Shown here piece by piece: positions 7,892-16,178 of a stretch of 64,000 nucleotides of DNA (within the stretch, counting starts at the first letter, position 1; the number at the start of each line of letters is the position of its first letter). A program made the position numbers and the translations under genes. The stretch is taken from NCBI GenBank assembly GCA_949482135.1, contig CASYFC010000003.1, positions 142,680 through 206,679 of the forward strand, read 5' to 3'. The DNA comes from an uncultured Clostridia bacterium (lineage in GTDB: Bacteria > Bacillota > Clostridia > TANB77 > CAG-508). The notes beneath the pieces were generated by a model. The model saw only the letters and a program-made list of their open reading frames with translations, was not told the DNA's origin and made no database searches.

Positions 7892-9709
7892 ATGATAAAA
7901 TCCAAAAGAATAGTAGCATTACTTTTATCTGTAATGCTGATAATTTCAAGTATGTTTACAGTTGTAAATGCAGCTGGAGACGATGCTGCAGGTATAGCAT
8001 TTGGGGCATTAACAATTACTAAATTGGAAAATGGTAGAACAGATGAAGAGGGTAATAAATTACCACTTGCAGGAGTAAAATTTAAAATTTATAAAGTAGA
8101 TGATGATGAATCAATATTGCAAATTCCTGATAAATATTTACAAGAAAACTATGATTCATCAAGTGATGAAAATTATTATACATCTGAAGCTATAACTGGT
8201 CTAGATGGAAAAGTAAATTTTTCTGATTTAAAATTAGGAAGATATTTAGTTATAGAAGCTGAAGCACCAATTAACGTTGTAGAAAAAACAGCTAACTTTT
8301 TAGTAGATATTCCTACAACTAATCCAGAAGGTAATGGATTAATTTATAATGTTGAAGTAACACCAAAAAATGATACAGTTTATGGAGGAATAACATTAAC
8401 AAAATTAAATGAAAACAAAGAACCGATGGCAGGAGTTAATTTTAAAGTACAAAAGAAAAATGGAGAGACTTGGGAAGACTATGAATTAGAAAAAACATTG
8501 GTAACAAATGAAAGTGGAACAATTACACTTGAAGGATTACCAGCAGGTGATTATAGATTTATAGAGACAAAAACATTGGAAGGATATATTTTAGATAATA
8601 ATGCAACATATGATTTTTCTGTATCACTTGCAGAAGATGGAAATACAAGAGTTTATCCAGATGCATTAACTGTAATAAATGAAAAACCAACAATAAACAA
8701 AGAAATAACATCTATTTCTAGAAATGAAAATAATACAAATTCAATTAAAGACGGAATCAATAGTGCAGATATTGGAGATATTATTTCTTATAAAGTAGTA
8801 GTAGATGTTCCAATGATAATAAATAAATTAAACACTTTTGTTATATCAGACAAAATGGATGAAGGATTAACATTTATAGAGAACAGCTTTTCTATAAATG
8901 GAACAATAAGAAATTTAGATCAAGGCGGACAAGAAATGGTAGACTCTAGAGCATTAGATAATAATCAGATAACACCAGATGATTATGTGTTAACATCAGA
9001 TAATCATTCATGGAGTTTAGAGTTTACTGAACAAGGTAAAGAAAAATTAATGAAATATGAATCATTAGAAATTACATATAATGCAATATTAAACAGCAAT
9101 GCAGTAGCGAATACTAGTGGAAATAACAATAAAGTAACTTTAAAATATTCAAATATAGTTAAAGTAGATTATGATGGAATACCAAATCCAGATGATATTG
9201 AAAATGAATCAAAAAATGAGAGTGATGAAAAGGTTTATACAGGTGGATTTAATATTGAAAAACATGCTCTTTCAAAAGATGGAGAACTTCTAGGTGGAGC
9301 TGTATTTAAAATTGCAATATCAGAAACAGAAGCAAGAAAAGGAAACTTTATAAAAGATGCAAATGGAAATGAAATAGTATTAACAACAGGTAATGGCGAA
9401 AATGGGACAGAACTTGGAAAGATTTCTTATAAAGGTTTGTCTTATGGAATATATTATTTGCTAGAAGTACAAGCACCTACATATGAAGAAAATGGAGAAA
9501 TTAAATATTATAACTTACTAAAAGATCCTATTAAAATTGCTGTAGGAGAAGATACATATGAAGGATTAGCAAATGTTATAGTTAATAAAAAAGGAACATT
9601 ATTACCATCAACAGGTGGTATGGGGGCATTAATATTTATTGTAGCAGGTGTATTATTTATAGTACTAGGAGTAACATATTATAGAAAAAATAGAAAAGAA
9701 GAATTTTAA
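7892..9709 (+). CDS. Major pilin (backbone) with SpaA/CnaB domains and LPSTG sorting signal
   Basis: This is the probable shaft subunit of a sortase-built pilus, 605 residues long. It has a cleavable signal peptide ending near VNAAG, a first domain ending in the pilin motif NVEVTPK whose Lys is the polymerisation nucleophile, an E-box-like segment YRFIETKTLEGY, a fimbrial D2-type isopeptide domain (DIGDIISYKVVVDVP), a further CnaB domain, LLPSTGG, a hydrophobic helix and a charged tail. It starts 16 bases after the adhesin gene with an AAAGGA site, so the two are co-transcribed. A terminator follows directly, probably making pilin mRNA more abundant than sortase mRNA. Confidence 0.9.
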   Translation: MIKSKRIVALLLSVMLIISSMFTVVNAAGDDAAGIAFGALTITKLENGRTDEEGNKLPLAGVKFKIYKVDDDESILQIPDKYLQENYDSSSDENYYTSEAITGLDGKVNFSDLKLGRYLVIEAEAPINVVEKTANFLVDIPTTNPEGNGLIYNVEVTPKNDTVYGGITLTKLNENKEPMAGVNFKVQKKNGETWEDYELEKTLVTNESGTITLEGLPAGDYRFIETKTLEGYILDNNATYDFSVSLAEDGNTRVYPDALTVINEKPTINKEITSISRNENNTNSIKDGINSADIGDIISYKVVVDVPMIINKLNTFVISDKMDEGLTFIENSFSINGTIRNLDQGGQEMVDSRALDNNQITPDDYVLTSDNHSWSLEFTEQGKEKLMKYESLEITYNAILNSNAVANTSGNNNKVTLKYSNIVKVDYDGIPNPDDIENESKNESDEKVYTGGFNIEKHALSKDGELLGGAVFKIAISETEARKGNFIKDANGNEIVLTTGNGENGTELGKISYKGLSYGIYYLLEVQAPTYEENGEIKYYNLLKDPIKIAVGEDTYEGLANVIVNKKGTLLPSTGGMGALIFIVAGVLFIVLGVTYYRKNRKEEF

Positions 9710-9722
9710 AATATAATTATAT

Positions 9723-9765
9723 GAGCCACTTAAATTATCTGAAAATTAAGTGGCTCTCATTTTTG
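9723..9765 (+). terminator. Intra-operon terminator or attenuator between pilin and sortase
   Basis: GAGCCACTTAA (9723-9733) pairs perfectly with TTAAGTGGCTC (9746-9756), followed by CATTTTT. It sits between the pilin stop and the sortase start. Any reading frame opened at 9721 would begin inside this hairpin, so the sortase starts at 9775. Confidence 0.85.
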
Positions 9766-9774
9766 GAGATACAT

Positions 9775-10626
9775 ATGAAAAAGAAAATAATAGAAATTTT
9801 ATTTATTTTTACAGGAATAATATTAATTGCATATCCAATTATATCAGCGTGTTTATCTGCATTTAATCAAACAGTTGCAATTTCTAATTATCAAGATGCA
9901 ATTAATACTTTATCAAATGAAGAAAAAGAAAAAGAGTTACAAAAAGCAAGAGATTATAATAGTGAAATGGAGGGGATTGTTTCTGTAGATATTTCAATGT
10001 CTAGTAGTGAAAGTGAAGATGAACTGGTTAGTTATTTAAATGTATTAAATATTGGAGATGCTATGGCATATATAAGCATTCCTAAAATAGATGTATATTT
10101 GCCGATATATCACGGATTATCAGAAGAAGTTTTACAATCAGGTGTTGGACATTTAGATACTACTTCTTTTCCTGTTGGTGGTGAAGGAACACATGCGGTT
10201 TTGGCAGGTCATACAGGGCTTATTAGAACCAAAATTTTTGATGATATAAATAAACTTAAAGAAAAGGATAAGTTTTATATAGATGTTTTAGGTGAAACAT
10301 TGGCTTATGAAGTTGATAAAATTGATGTAGTTCTTCCAGATGATACAGATACAATAGTTGTAGAACAGAACAAAGATTATGTTACACTTATTACTTGTAC
10401 TCCTTATATGATTAATACTCACAGACTTTTAGTCAGAGGCAGTAGAGTTGATTTAGAAGAAATAGAAGATAAAGAAAACATTGAATTAGAAACAAATATA
10501 AATAATATAAGTTCAAAAAGAAAAAATAATATTTTTATTAGTATAGCTATTTTTATTTTTATAATAGTTGTTTTTGTAATATATTCTTTTAAAGGAAAAA
10601 ATAAAAAGGTTAGAAAAGGAGGATAA
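9775..10626 (+). CDS. Class C sortase (pilin polymerase)
   Basis: This membrane transpeptidase should join pilin subunits through the Lys of the pilin motif and the LPxTG Thr. It has an N-terminal membrane helix (residues 5-25), the sortase core from about residue 95 (YISIPKIDVYLPIYHG), the catalytic His in LAGHTGL (about H146), the catalytic Cys in TLITCTPY (about C208), the Arg in THRLLVRG, and a C-terminal second helix near the end, as class C enzymes do. The start at 9775 has TTGGAG six bases upstream. It ends one base before the second sortase gene, so both are translated together. Confidence 0.9.
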   Translation: MKKKIIEILFIFTGIILIAYPIISACLSAFNQTVAISNYQDAINTLSNEEKEKELQKARDYNSEMEGIVSVDISMSSSESEDELVSYLNVLNIGDAMAYISIPKIDVYLPIYHGLSEEVLQSGVGHLDTTSFPVGGEGTHAVLAGHTGLIRTKIFDDINKLKEKDKFYIDVLGETLAYEVDKIDVVLPDDTDTIVVEQNKDYVTLITCTPYMINTHRLLVRGSRVDLEEIEDKENIELETNINNISSKRKNNIFISIAIFIFIIVVFVIYSFKGKNKKVRKGG

Positions 10627-10627
10627 T

Positions 10628-11536
10628 ATGAGAAATAAAATAAAAAGAATTATTGCAATATGTATAACTTTTTTTGGAATTTTACTTCTTGTATATCCAT
10701 ACTTTATAAGTAAAATAACTTCAAAACAAATAGAAGAGTCTATAAATGATTTTTTAGATATAGTTGATGAAACAGAATATAGTGAGAATATAATTAGTGA
10801 TATTTATATTAATCGAGATAAAGAGAATGATATTCAAATTGATGATTATGAAGAAAAGAAAATAGTTCAAAGTTATAACACTAATAATAAAAAAAGTATA
10901 AGTAAACAATCTAGTAAAACATATAATAAATCGAATGTTCATAATAATAGTAATTCTAAAAAGAATGATACAACAGTAAATGAGACAAGGAAAATAAATA
11001 GCGAAATATTAGATTATTTATACACTAAAATGCAAGAATATAATAGAAATCTTAATGAAAAAGGCCAAAATATAGTTGATGCATTTTCTTATGAAACTCC
11101 AAGTTTTGATTTAACACAATATGGATTAAAAGATAATATAATAGGAATAATAGAAATACCTAAAATTAATGTTAATCTTCCAATTTATTTGGGGGCAACA
11201 AAAGAAAATTTAAACAAAGGTGCAACTCATCTTTCTCAAACATCTATACCTTTGGGAGGAAAAAACTCTAATACAGTAATTGCTGCACACAGAAGTTTAG
11301 TTAGGAATCCTTTTTTTAAGAACCTAGATAAATTAGATATAGGAGATGAAGTAAAAATAAAAACACTTTGGAAAACATTAACATATATTGTAGCTGAAAG
11401 AAGAGTAATTTCTCCTTATGATTCTTCTAAAATATTAATTCAAAAAGATAGAGATTTAGTTACTCTTATAACTTGTCATCCCTATGGTGAAACTTCTGAA
11501 AGATATGTGGTGTATTGTGAAAGAAAAACAATATAA
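10628..11536 (+). CDS. Second sortase of the pilus operon
   Basis: This sortase of 302 residues has an N-terminal helix, a long Ser/Asn/Lys-rich linker (about residues 75-125), then the core starting GIIEIPKINVNLPIYLG. The catalytic His is in AAHRSLV (about H221), the Cys in TLITCHPYG (about C283) and the Arg in SERYVVYCER. It lacks the C-terminal helix of the preceding sortase and ends right after the Arg strand, so it may be the wall-anchoring or tip-attaching partner rather than a second polymerase. AAAGGAGGATAAT precedes the ATG. The linker is unusually polar and may simply span the wall. Confidence 0.85.
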   Translation: MRNKIKRIIAICITFFGILLLVYPYFISKITSKQIEESINDFLDIVDETEYSENIISDIYINRDKENDIQIDDYEEKKIVQSYNTNNKKSISKQSSKTYNKSNVHNNSNSKKNDTTVNETRKINSEILDYLYTKMQEYNRNLNEKGQNIVDAFSYETPSFDLTQYGLKDNIIGIIEIPKINVNLPIYLGATKENLNKGATHLSQTSIPLGGKNSNTVIAAHRSLVRNPFFKNLDKLDIGDEVKIKTLWKTLTYIVAERRVISPYDSSKILIQKDRDLVTLITCHPYGETSERYVVYCERKTI

Positions 11537-11551
11537 AATATTAGATATTAA

Positions 11552-11580
11552 TTGACTTAAATGATAATATAATATATAAT
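11552..11580 (+). promoter_or_regulatory. Promoter of the acyl-CoA/ACP synthetase gene
   Basis: TTGACT (11552-11557) and TATAAT (11575-11580) have 17 bp spacing and lie 33 bases before the start codon. Confidence 0.7.
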
Positions 11581-11612
11581 AGTTTTGAAAACTAGATGAA
11601 GAGGTGGTAAAA

Positions 11613-13322
11613 ATGAAAAAGGATGAATATTTTTTTGAATATCCGGATTTCAATAATATAAAAGAGATTGTATACTATGTGGCGCAAAAATATTCTAGCC
11701 ATACTGCCTTTATTTTAAAAAATAAAAAAGGAAAAGAAACAAATTATATATATAAAACTTTTACAGATTTTTTAGAAGATACAAATAATTTTGGTGCTGG
11801 ACTTTTTGGAGCAGGTCTAAACGATAAAAAAATAGCTATAATCGGAAAAAACAGATATGAATGGATTTTAAGCTTTACAACGACCTTACTTGGTAATATG
11901 GTAGTAATTCCTTTAGATAAAGGTCTTACAGAAATTGAAATAGAAAATAGTATTAATAAAAGTACACCTGATGTAATTATTTTTGATGAATCAGTTAAAG
12001 AAACAATAGAGAATATCAAAAAAAATAATAAAACACAAATACAGGAATATATTTGTATGGATAAAACGGAAGAATATAAATACTTATATGATATTTTAGA
12101 TGAAGGTAAAAAATCGAGGGAATCAGGAAATAAAGAATTTGAGAATGTTGAAATAGATTCTAATAAACCAAGTGAATTATGTTTTACTTCAGGAACAAGT
12201 AGCACATCAAAAATTGTTATGCTTTCACAAAGAAATATTGCTTTTGATATTTGTGCAATGCATGCAACAGAAGACTTTAGAGATACAGATGTTAATTTGG
12301 CATTTTTACCATTACATCATACATTTGGTTCAACTGGAGTTCTATTTATACTTAGTTATGGAGCTGCAACAGCTTTTCCAGATGGGTTAAGATATATTGC
12401 TCAAAATTTAAAAGAATATGGAGTATCAGTATTTATTGGAGTTCCACTTTTAGTAGAATCAATGTATAAGAAACTAACTAAAGAAATAGAAAAACAAGGT
12501 AAAACAAAATTAATAAATATAATGAGAAAACTTACAAATCTAATACCATTTACTAAAAGAAAAGTATTTAAACCAATTATAGATCAATTAGGTGGAAAAC
12601 TTAGACTTATAATAAGTGGAGCAGCTGGACTTGATAAAGATGTTTGGAAAGGATTTAATGAACTAGGAATAAAAATTATACAAGGATATGGTTTAACAGA
12701 AGCATCTCCAGTTGTTGCAGCAGAAAACGCAAAATATGGAAAAAAGGGTTCAATAGGATTTCCAATAAAAGGTGTAGATGTAAAAATATTAAATAAAAAT
12801 GAACTAGGAATTGGAGAACTTGCTGTAAAAGGTGAAAATGTTATGCTTGGATATTATGAAGATGAAGAAGCAAATAAAAACATATTTACAGAAGATGGAT
12901 GGATGCTTACAGGAGATTTGGCTTATATAGACCCAGAAGGATTTATATTTATAACAGGTAGAAAGAAAAATGTAATAGTATTAAAAAATGGTAAAAATAT
13001 ATATCCAGAAGAAATCGAAACTTTAGTTAATAAAATTCCTTTAGTAAAAGAATCAATGGTATTTGGATTACCAAAAGCAGATGATATGGTTTTATCAATA
13101 AAAGTTCAATATGATATTGAATATGTTAATGAAAAATATCCAAATGTAGATTTTAGTAAAATAGATCTTATTTTATGGGAAAGAATAAAAGAAATAAATA
13201 AAACATTACCAACATATAAATACATTAAAAATTTAATTACAACAAAAGATGAGTTTATAAAAACAACAACAGCCAAAATTAAAAGATATGAAGAAATAAA
13301 AAAACTTCAACAAAACGTATAA
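11613..13322 (+). CDS. AMP-binding long-chain acyl-CoA/acyl-ACP synthetase
   Basis: This ANL-superfamily enzyme activates a carboxylic acid, probably a long-chain fatty acid, to the acyl-adenylate and then a thioester. Visible motifs in order are the phosphate loop LCFTSGTSSTSKIVMLSQRN (canonically TSGTTGxPKG), GYGLTEASPVV, the hinge region GWMLTGDLAYIDPEGFIFITGRKKN, and the late catalytic Lys in TTTAKIKRYE. About 569 residues is normal for the family. The start at 11613 is set by AGGTGG at 11602-11607; the upstream GTG at 11604 overlaps that site. The gene is monocistronic, and the following hairpin repeat at 13332 probably ends it. The exact substrate cannot be read from the sequence. Confidence 0.85.
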   Translation: MKKDEYFFEYPDFNNIKEIVYYVAQKYSSHTAFILKNKKGKETNYIYKTFTDFLEDTNNFGAGLFGAGLNDKKIAIIGKNRYEWILSFTTTLLGNMVVIPLDKGLTEIEIENSINKSTPDVIIFDESVKETIENIKKNNKTQIQEYICMDKTEEYKYLYDILDEGKKSRESGNKEFENVEIDSNKPSELCFTSGTSSTSKIVMLSQRNIAFDICAMHATEDFRDTDVNLAFLPLHHTFGSTGVLFILSYGAATAFPDGLRYIAQNLKEYGVSVFIGVPLLVESMYKKLTKEIEKQGKTKLINIMRKLTNLIPFTKRKVFKPIIDQLGGKLRLIISGAAGLDKDVWKGFNELGIKIIQGYGLTEASPVVAAENAKYGKKGSIGFPIKGVDVKILNKNELGIGELAVKGENVMLGYYEDEEANKNIFTEDGWMLTGDLAYIDPEGFIFITGRKKNVIVLKNGKNIYPEEIETLVNKIPLVKESMVFGLPKADDMVLSIKVQYDIEYVNEKYPNVDFSKIDLILWERIKEINKTLPTYKYIKNLITTKDEFIKTTTAKIKRYEEIKKLQQNV

Positions 13323-13331
13323 AATCACAAA

Positions 13332-13362
13332 GTGAAATTTAGGGACGCTCCAAAAATTTCAC
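13332..13362 (+). repeat. Hairpin repeat copy 1 (also works as terminator)
   Basis: The element starts GTGAAATTTAGGGACGCTCC and ends AAATTTCAC. The ends are complementary and a run of eight T follows, so it can terminate the upstream synthetase gene. Copy 2 is 8 bases downstream and an inverted copy is at 15031. Confidence 0.8.
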
Positions 13363-13370
13363 TTTTTTTT

Positions 13371-13401
13371 ATGAAATTTAGGGACGCACGAAAAGTTTCA
13401 T
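13371..13401 (+). repeat. Hairpin repeat copy 2
   Basis: This copy starts ATGAAATTTAGGGACGCACG and ends AGTTTCAT. It is a slightly diverged tandem partner of copy 1 and lies immediately before the blaI-like pseudogene. Confidence 0.75.
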
Positions 13402-13424
13402 TTTAGATATTATAGGAGGAAAAA

Positions 13425-13794
13425 ATGATTAAATTATCAGAAACTGAAATACACATTATGCAAATAATTTGGAAAAATGGTAAAACTACTTCTTTTGATA
13501 TTTTAGATGAAATAAAAGATGATGATTCTATTTCAGAAAATACAATAAGAACACTGCTTGGAAGAATGGTAAAAAAGAGCAATAAAAATAACAGAGAAGT
13601 CTGGTAAAACGTATATTTATGAAGCACTTATAGATAAAGAAGAATTTTTAATAGAAAGAGGAAATGGTTTTCTAGAAAATATTTATCAAGGTGCTATTAA
13701 TTCCATGTTATTAAATTTTGTAAAACAAAATAAATTAACAAAAGAAGATGTACAAGAATTACTAAAGAGAATAGATGATGAAAGTGAGAATTAA
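13425..13794 (+). pseudogene. BlaI/MecI-family repressor, frameshifted
   Basis: This is a winged-helix repressor of the BlaI/MecI/CopY type. It starts LSETEIHIMQIIWKNGKTTS and has the helix-turn-helix SENTIRTLLGRMVKK. A run of six A at 13571-13576 has one base too many, so the frame stops at 13607. Reading on in the next frame gives RAIKITEKSGKTYIYEALIDKEE, the normal wing and linker, to a stop at 13792. The reconstructed length of about 122 residues is normal. It overlaps the usual operon arrangement with the BlaR1-like gene 3 bases on. Either the gene is decaying or the homopolymer was miscounted. Confidence 0.85.
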
Positions 13795-13796
13795 AA

Positions 13797-14530
13797 ATGA
13801 AAAATTTAATAGATTTGATGTATATATTGGAACCAATATTTTATGAAATTGTTTATATGTCAATAATAGCAAGTGTTATAGGAATACTAATTTTAATAAT
13901 AAGAAAATTATTTAAAAAACAAATATCATCAAAATGGATAAGTAGAATATGGATAATATTTATAATAAGTTTAACTATACCAATTCAAATTAAAAGTAAT
14001 GTAAGTATATATAACGCTATTCCAATAAATTTAGAAAAATAGAAGAAGTATCATTTGCAAAAGAGAATATTCTTGAGGAAAATAAAAATGGAAATCAAGA
14101 ACTTATAAATTTAGCAAATAAAGGAGAGTATTCTAATAATGATGAGATAGAAATATCTTTTAATATATTATGCTTTTTGCCATTAGTATGGATTGCATTA
14201 GTATTAGCAAGTTTTATTGCATATGTACTAACATATATTTCTTTTGAAAAAAAGATAAAGAATAAAGTGTTAGAAGATGAAAAAGTAAATAGCATTTTGA
14301 ATAAATGTAAAGAAAAACTAAACATAAAAAAGAATATAAAATTAGTAAAGCAAGATATTGTAAAAATGGCATCAATTTTTGGAATGTTTAATATAAGAAT
14401 TTTAGTAAGTGATGATGTTTTAAAACTATCAGAAAAGGAAATCGAATATATATTTTTACATGAATTATCATATTATAAAAGAAAAGACAACATCTTAAAT
14501 ATGATAATAACAATATTAAGATGTATTTAC
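13797..14530 (+). pseudogene. BlaR1/MecR1-like M56 peptidase, frameshifted and truncated
   Basis: This is the remnant of a membrane sensor protease partnered with the upstream BlaI-like repressor. The first frame (13797-14042) gives three membrane helices. A missing A in the run at 14035-14039 shifts the frame, which continues IEEVSFAKENILEE, another membrane helix, and the M56 metallopeptidase core with HELSYYKRKDNILN (the HExxH zinc site reads HELSY, His replaced by Tyr). Homology stops at about 14530 after ILRCIY, where M56 proteins normally continue. The rest is replaced by an oppositely oriented GC-rich gene. The sensor cannot be functional. Confidence 0.8.
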
Positions 14531-14821
14531 ATAAGAATAAGCAATTGTAAGCATCTGAAAATCACCACTACTTCTTGATGGTCTTTCAATAGTACATCTA
14601 TTATCCAAGGTGAAATTTCCTTTGACATAGCCATGAGTAGATTTGAAGAGAACACTAGTGATACGAGGAGTAATTGCTTCGTTTACATCACTTGCCAGAG
14701 GCAAATCCTGTGCCTCAGCAGCAAAAGCAGTGGTATTTCCGAACATGCCGATTGCAAAAGCAAACACTAACGCAAAAGCCCAGAGTCGACGTACTGCAAA
14801 GTTGTTTTTAAAATTTTTCAT
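14516..14821 (-). CDS. Secreted small protein of foreign composition, C-terminus probably truncated
   Basis: On the minus strand, GGAGG lies seven bases before an ATG at 14821 and opens a 101-residue frame. Residues 1-35 are a textbook signal peptide (basic start, hydrophobic core, AFA-AEA cleavage). The mature part is short, ends in LTIAYSYVNTS and runs into bases that belong to the interrupted M56 gene, so its natural C-terminus seems lost. Composition is richer in G+C than the surroundings. I do not recognise the mature domain. It looks like part of an incoming fragment that joined, or replaced, the 3-prime half of the sensor gene. Confidence 0.6.
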   Translation of the reverse strand: MKNFKNNFAVRRLWAFALVFAFAIGMFGNTTAFAAEAQDLPLASDVNEAITPRITSVLFKSTHGYVKGNFTLDNRCTIERPSRSSGDFQMLTIAYSYVNTS

Positions 14822-14890
14822 AGTAATGCCTCCATTATAGTGTTGGAATGGATTGATAGTTGCGAGATACGTTTTGAATTCCATCTCTAG

Positions 14891-14938
14891 ACCATTTTCA
14901 AAAAACAATATTTTGCTTGAAGTTATTTTGAAAATGGT
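14891..14938. other. 13 bp inverted repeat upstream of the secreted-protein gene
   Basis: ACCATTTTCAAAA (14891-14903) and TTTTGAAAATGGT (14926-14938) are perfect complements. On the minus strand they lie in the leader of the gene at 14821, or mark the end of whatever preceded it in its source genome. Confidence 0.6.
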
Positions 14939-15030
14939 AGTGCCATATATTTGCATAGGCAACTATGCGAGTATACTACGGAATTTCTAATTTGTATATA
15001 ATAGTAATAATTATATGGAGTTGCTTTCAA

Positions 15031-15061
15031 ATGAAATTTTTGGAGCGTCCCTAAATTTCAT
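15031..15061 (-). repeat. Hairpin repeat copy 3, inverted
   Basis: Read on the minus strand it starts ATGAAATTTAGGGACGCTCC, the same core as copies 1 and 2. It therefore brackets the 13.3-15.06 kb locus with copies 1 and 2 in opposite orientation. Confidence 0.8.
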
Positions 15062-15072
15062 TTTATTTTTTA

Positions 15073-15101
15073 TTGAAAAATTTATATTTTATATATAAAA
15101 T
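15073..15101 (+). promoter_or_regulatory. Promoter of mtgA and probably the V-ATPase operon
   Basis: TTGAAA (15073-15078) and TAAAAT (15096-15101) have 17 bp spacing, 34 bases before the mtgA start. No other good promoter is obvious before the V-ATPase genes. Confidence 0.6.
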
Positions 15102-15135
15102 ATAAAGAAGAAATTTTATATTAAATGAGGTATAA

Positions 15136-15837
15136 ATGAGAAAATTTTTAAAAAGATTAATTATATTAATAATTTTAATAATAATAGCAATAATAGGTGT
15201 ATTTACATATCAAGGATATTCTTTGTATAAAGAAGCAATTAATGAAATGAGTATAGAAGATAAAGTAAATGAGATAAAATCAGGAGTTACAGAATATATA
15301 GAATATAAAGAATTGCCAGAAGATTATATAAATGCTGTAATTGCTGTTGAGGATAGAAGATTCTTTAGTCATAATGGAGTTGATGCAATATCAATTACAA
15401 GAGCAATTTTAAAGGATATTCAAACAATGAGTTTAGCAGAGGGTGGAAGTACAATTACTCAACAATTGGCAAAAAATGTTTATTTTACACAAAGAAAAGA
15501 ATTTACAAGAAAAATTGCAGAAATTTTTATGGCATTTGAATTTGAGAAAAATTGCTCAAAAGAAGAAATTTTTGAATTATATGTAAATACAATTTATTTT
15601 GGAGATGGATATTATTGTGTATATGATGCTGCAAAAGGATATTTTGATAAAATACCTAAAGATATGAATTTATATGAATCAACACTTTTAGCAGGAATTC
15701 CAAATGCACCATCAGTATATTCACCAAGTGTAAATCCAGAGCTCTCAAAACAAAGACAAGCTCAAGTTTTGTATAAAATGTTAAAATATAATTTTATTTC
15801 ACAAGATCAAGCAAATAAAATTTTGAATGAAATGTAA
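15136..15837 (+). CDS. mtgA: Monofunctional peptidoglycan glycosyltransferase (GT51)
   Basis: This enzyme polymerises lipid II into glycan strands at the outer face of the membrane. It has one N-terminal membrane helix (residues 5-25) and a GT51 domain with all main motifs: AVEDRRFFSHNGVD (catalytic Glu about E72), EGGSTITQQLAKN, RKIAEIFMAFEFEK and YVNTIYFGDGYYCVYDAAKGYF. No transpeptidase domain follows, and the 233-residue length fits a monofunctional enzyme. GAGG lies before the ATG. The stop is followed after 14 bases by the first V-ATPase gene, so the two are probably co-transcribed, an unusual pairing. Confidence 0.85.
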   Translation: MRKFLKRLIILIILIIIAIIGVFTYQGYSLYKEAINEMSIEDKVNEIKSGVTEYIEYKELPEDYINAVIAVEDRRFFSHNGVDAISITRAILKDIQTMSLAEGGSTITQQLAKNVYFTQRKEFTRKIAEIFMAFEFEKNCSKEEIFELYVNTIYFGDGYYCVYDAAKGYFDKIPKDMNLYESTLLAGIPNAPSVYSPSVNPELSKQRQAQVLYKMLKYNFISQDQANKILNEM

Positions 15838-15851
15838 AGGAGTTATATATT

Positions 15852-16178
15852 TTGGAAGAAATTTTTAATAAGATTATTGAAATAGATAAAAACGCAAAAG
15901 AAATTACTAATATTGAAAAAGAAAAAAAAATAAATATGGATGAATTTATAGAAAGTGAATTTGGAATAAAAAAAGTTGTAATTGATATGGAATTCAAAGA
16001 TGAAATAGATTTTCAAAAAAGAAAATATGATGAAATGTTTCAAGAAAAAAAACAAGAGATAGATCAAAATGTAAATGAAGAAATAAAAAAAATAGAAAAA
16101 AAATATTCAGAAAAAGAAAATGAAATTATAGAAAAAATTATTACTGATATAAAAAAGGGGAAAAATTTTGAGTGTTAA
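15852..16178 (+). CDS. V-type ATPase peripheral stalk subunit (G/H type)
   Basis: This strongly charged coiled-coil protein of 108 residues is the first gene of the V-ATPase operon, where the small stalk subunit (NtpF, or AhaH) normally sits. The sequence alone is low in signature, so position and coiled-coil character carry the call. It starts with TTG at 15852, nine bases after AAAGGAG, and overlaps the next gene by 11 bases, which implies translational coupling. In the complex it would pair with subunit E to form the peripheral stalk. Confidence 0.7.
   Translation: MEEIFNKIIEIDKNAKEITNIEKEKKINMDEFIESEFGIKKVVIDMEFKDEIDFQKRKYDEMFQEKKQEIDQNVNEEIKKIEKKYSEKENEIIEKIITDIKKGKNFEC

Larger units (their letters stand above)
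14822..15135. other. Gap between the foreign gene and mtgA
   Basis: This 314-base stretch holds the 13 bp inverted repeat at 14891-14938, a short hairpin GCATAG-GCAA-CTATGC (14953-14968), the inverted hairpin-repeat copy at 15031 and the promoter at 15073. The GC-rich fragment seems to end between about 14970 and 15030. I see no further gene. Confidence 0.6.

Noticed and set aside
9721-9774. N-terminal extension of the class C sortase
   Set aside because: It lies inside a rho-independent terminator hairpin. The ATG at 9775 has a proper ribosome site and gives a normal N-terminal helix.
14643-14840. Plus-strand reading frame of 65 codons
   Set aside because: It is the reverse side of the signal-peptide region of the minus-strand secreted protein, which has the better ribosome site.
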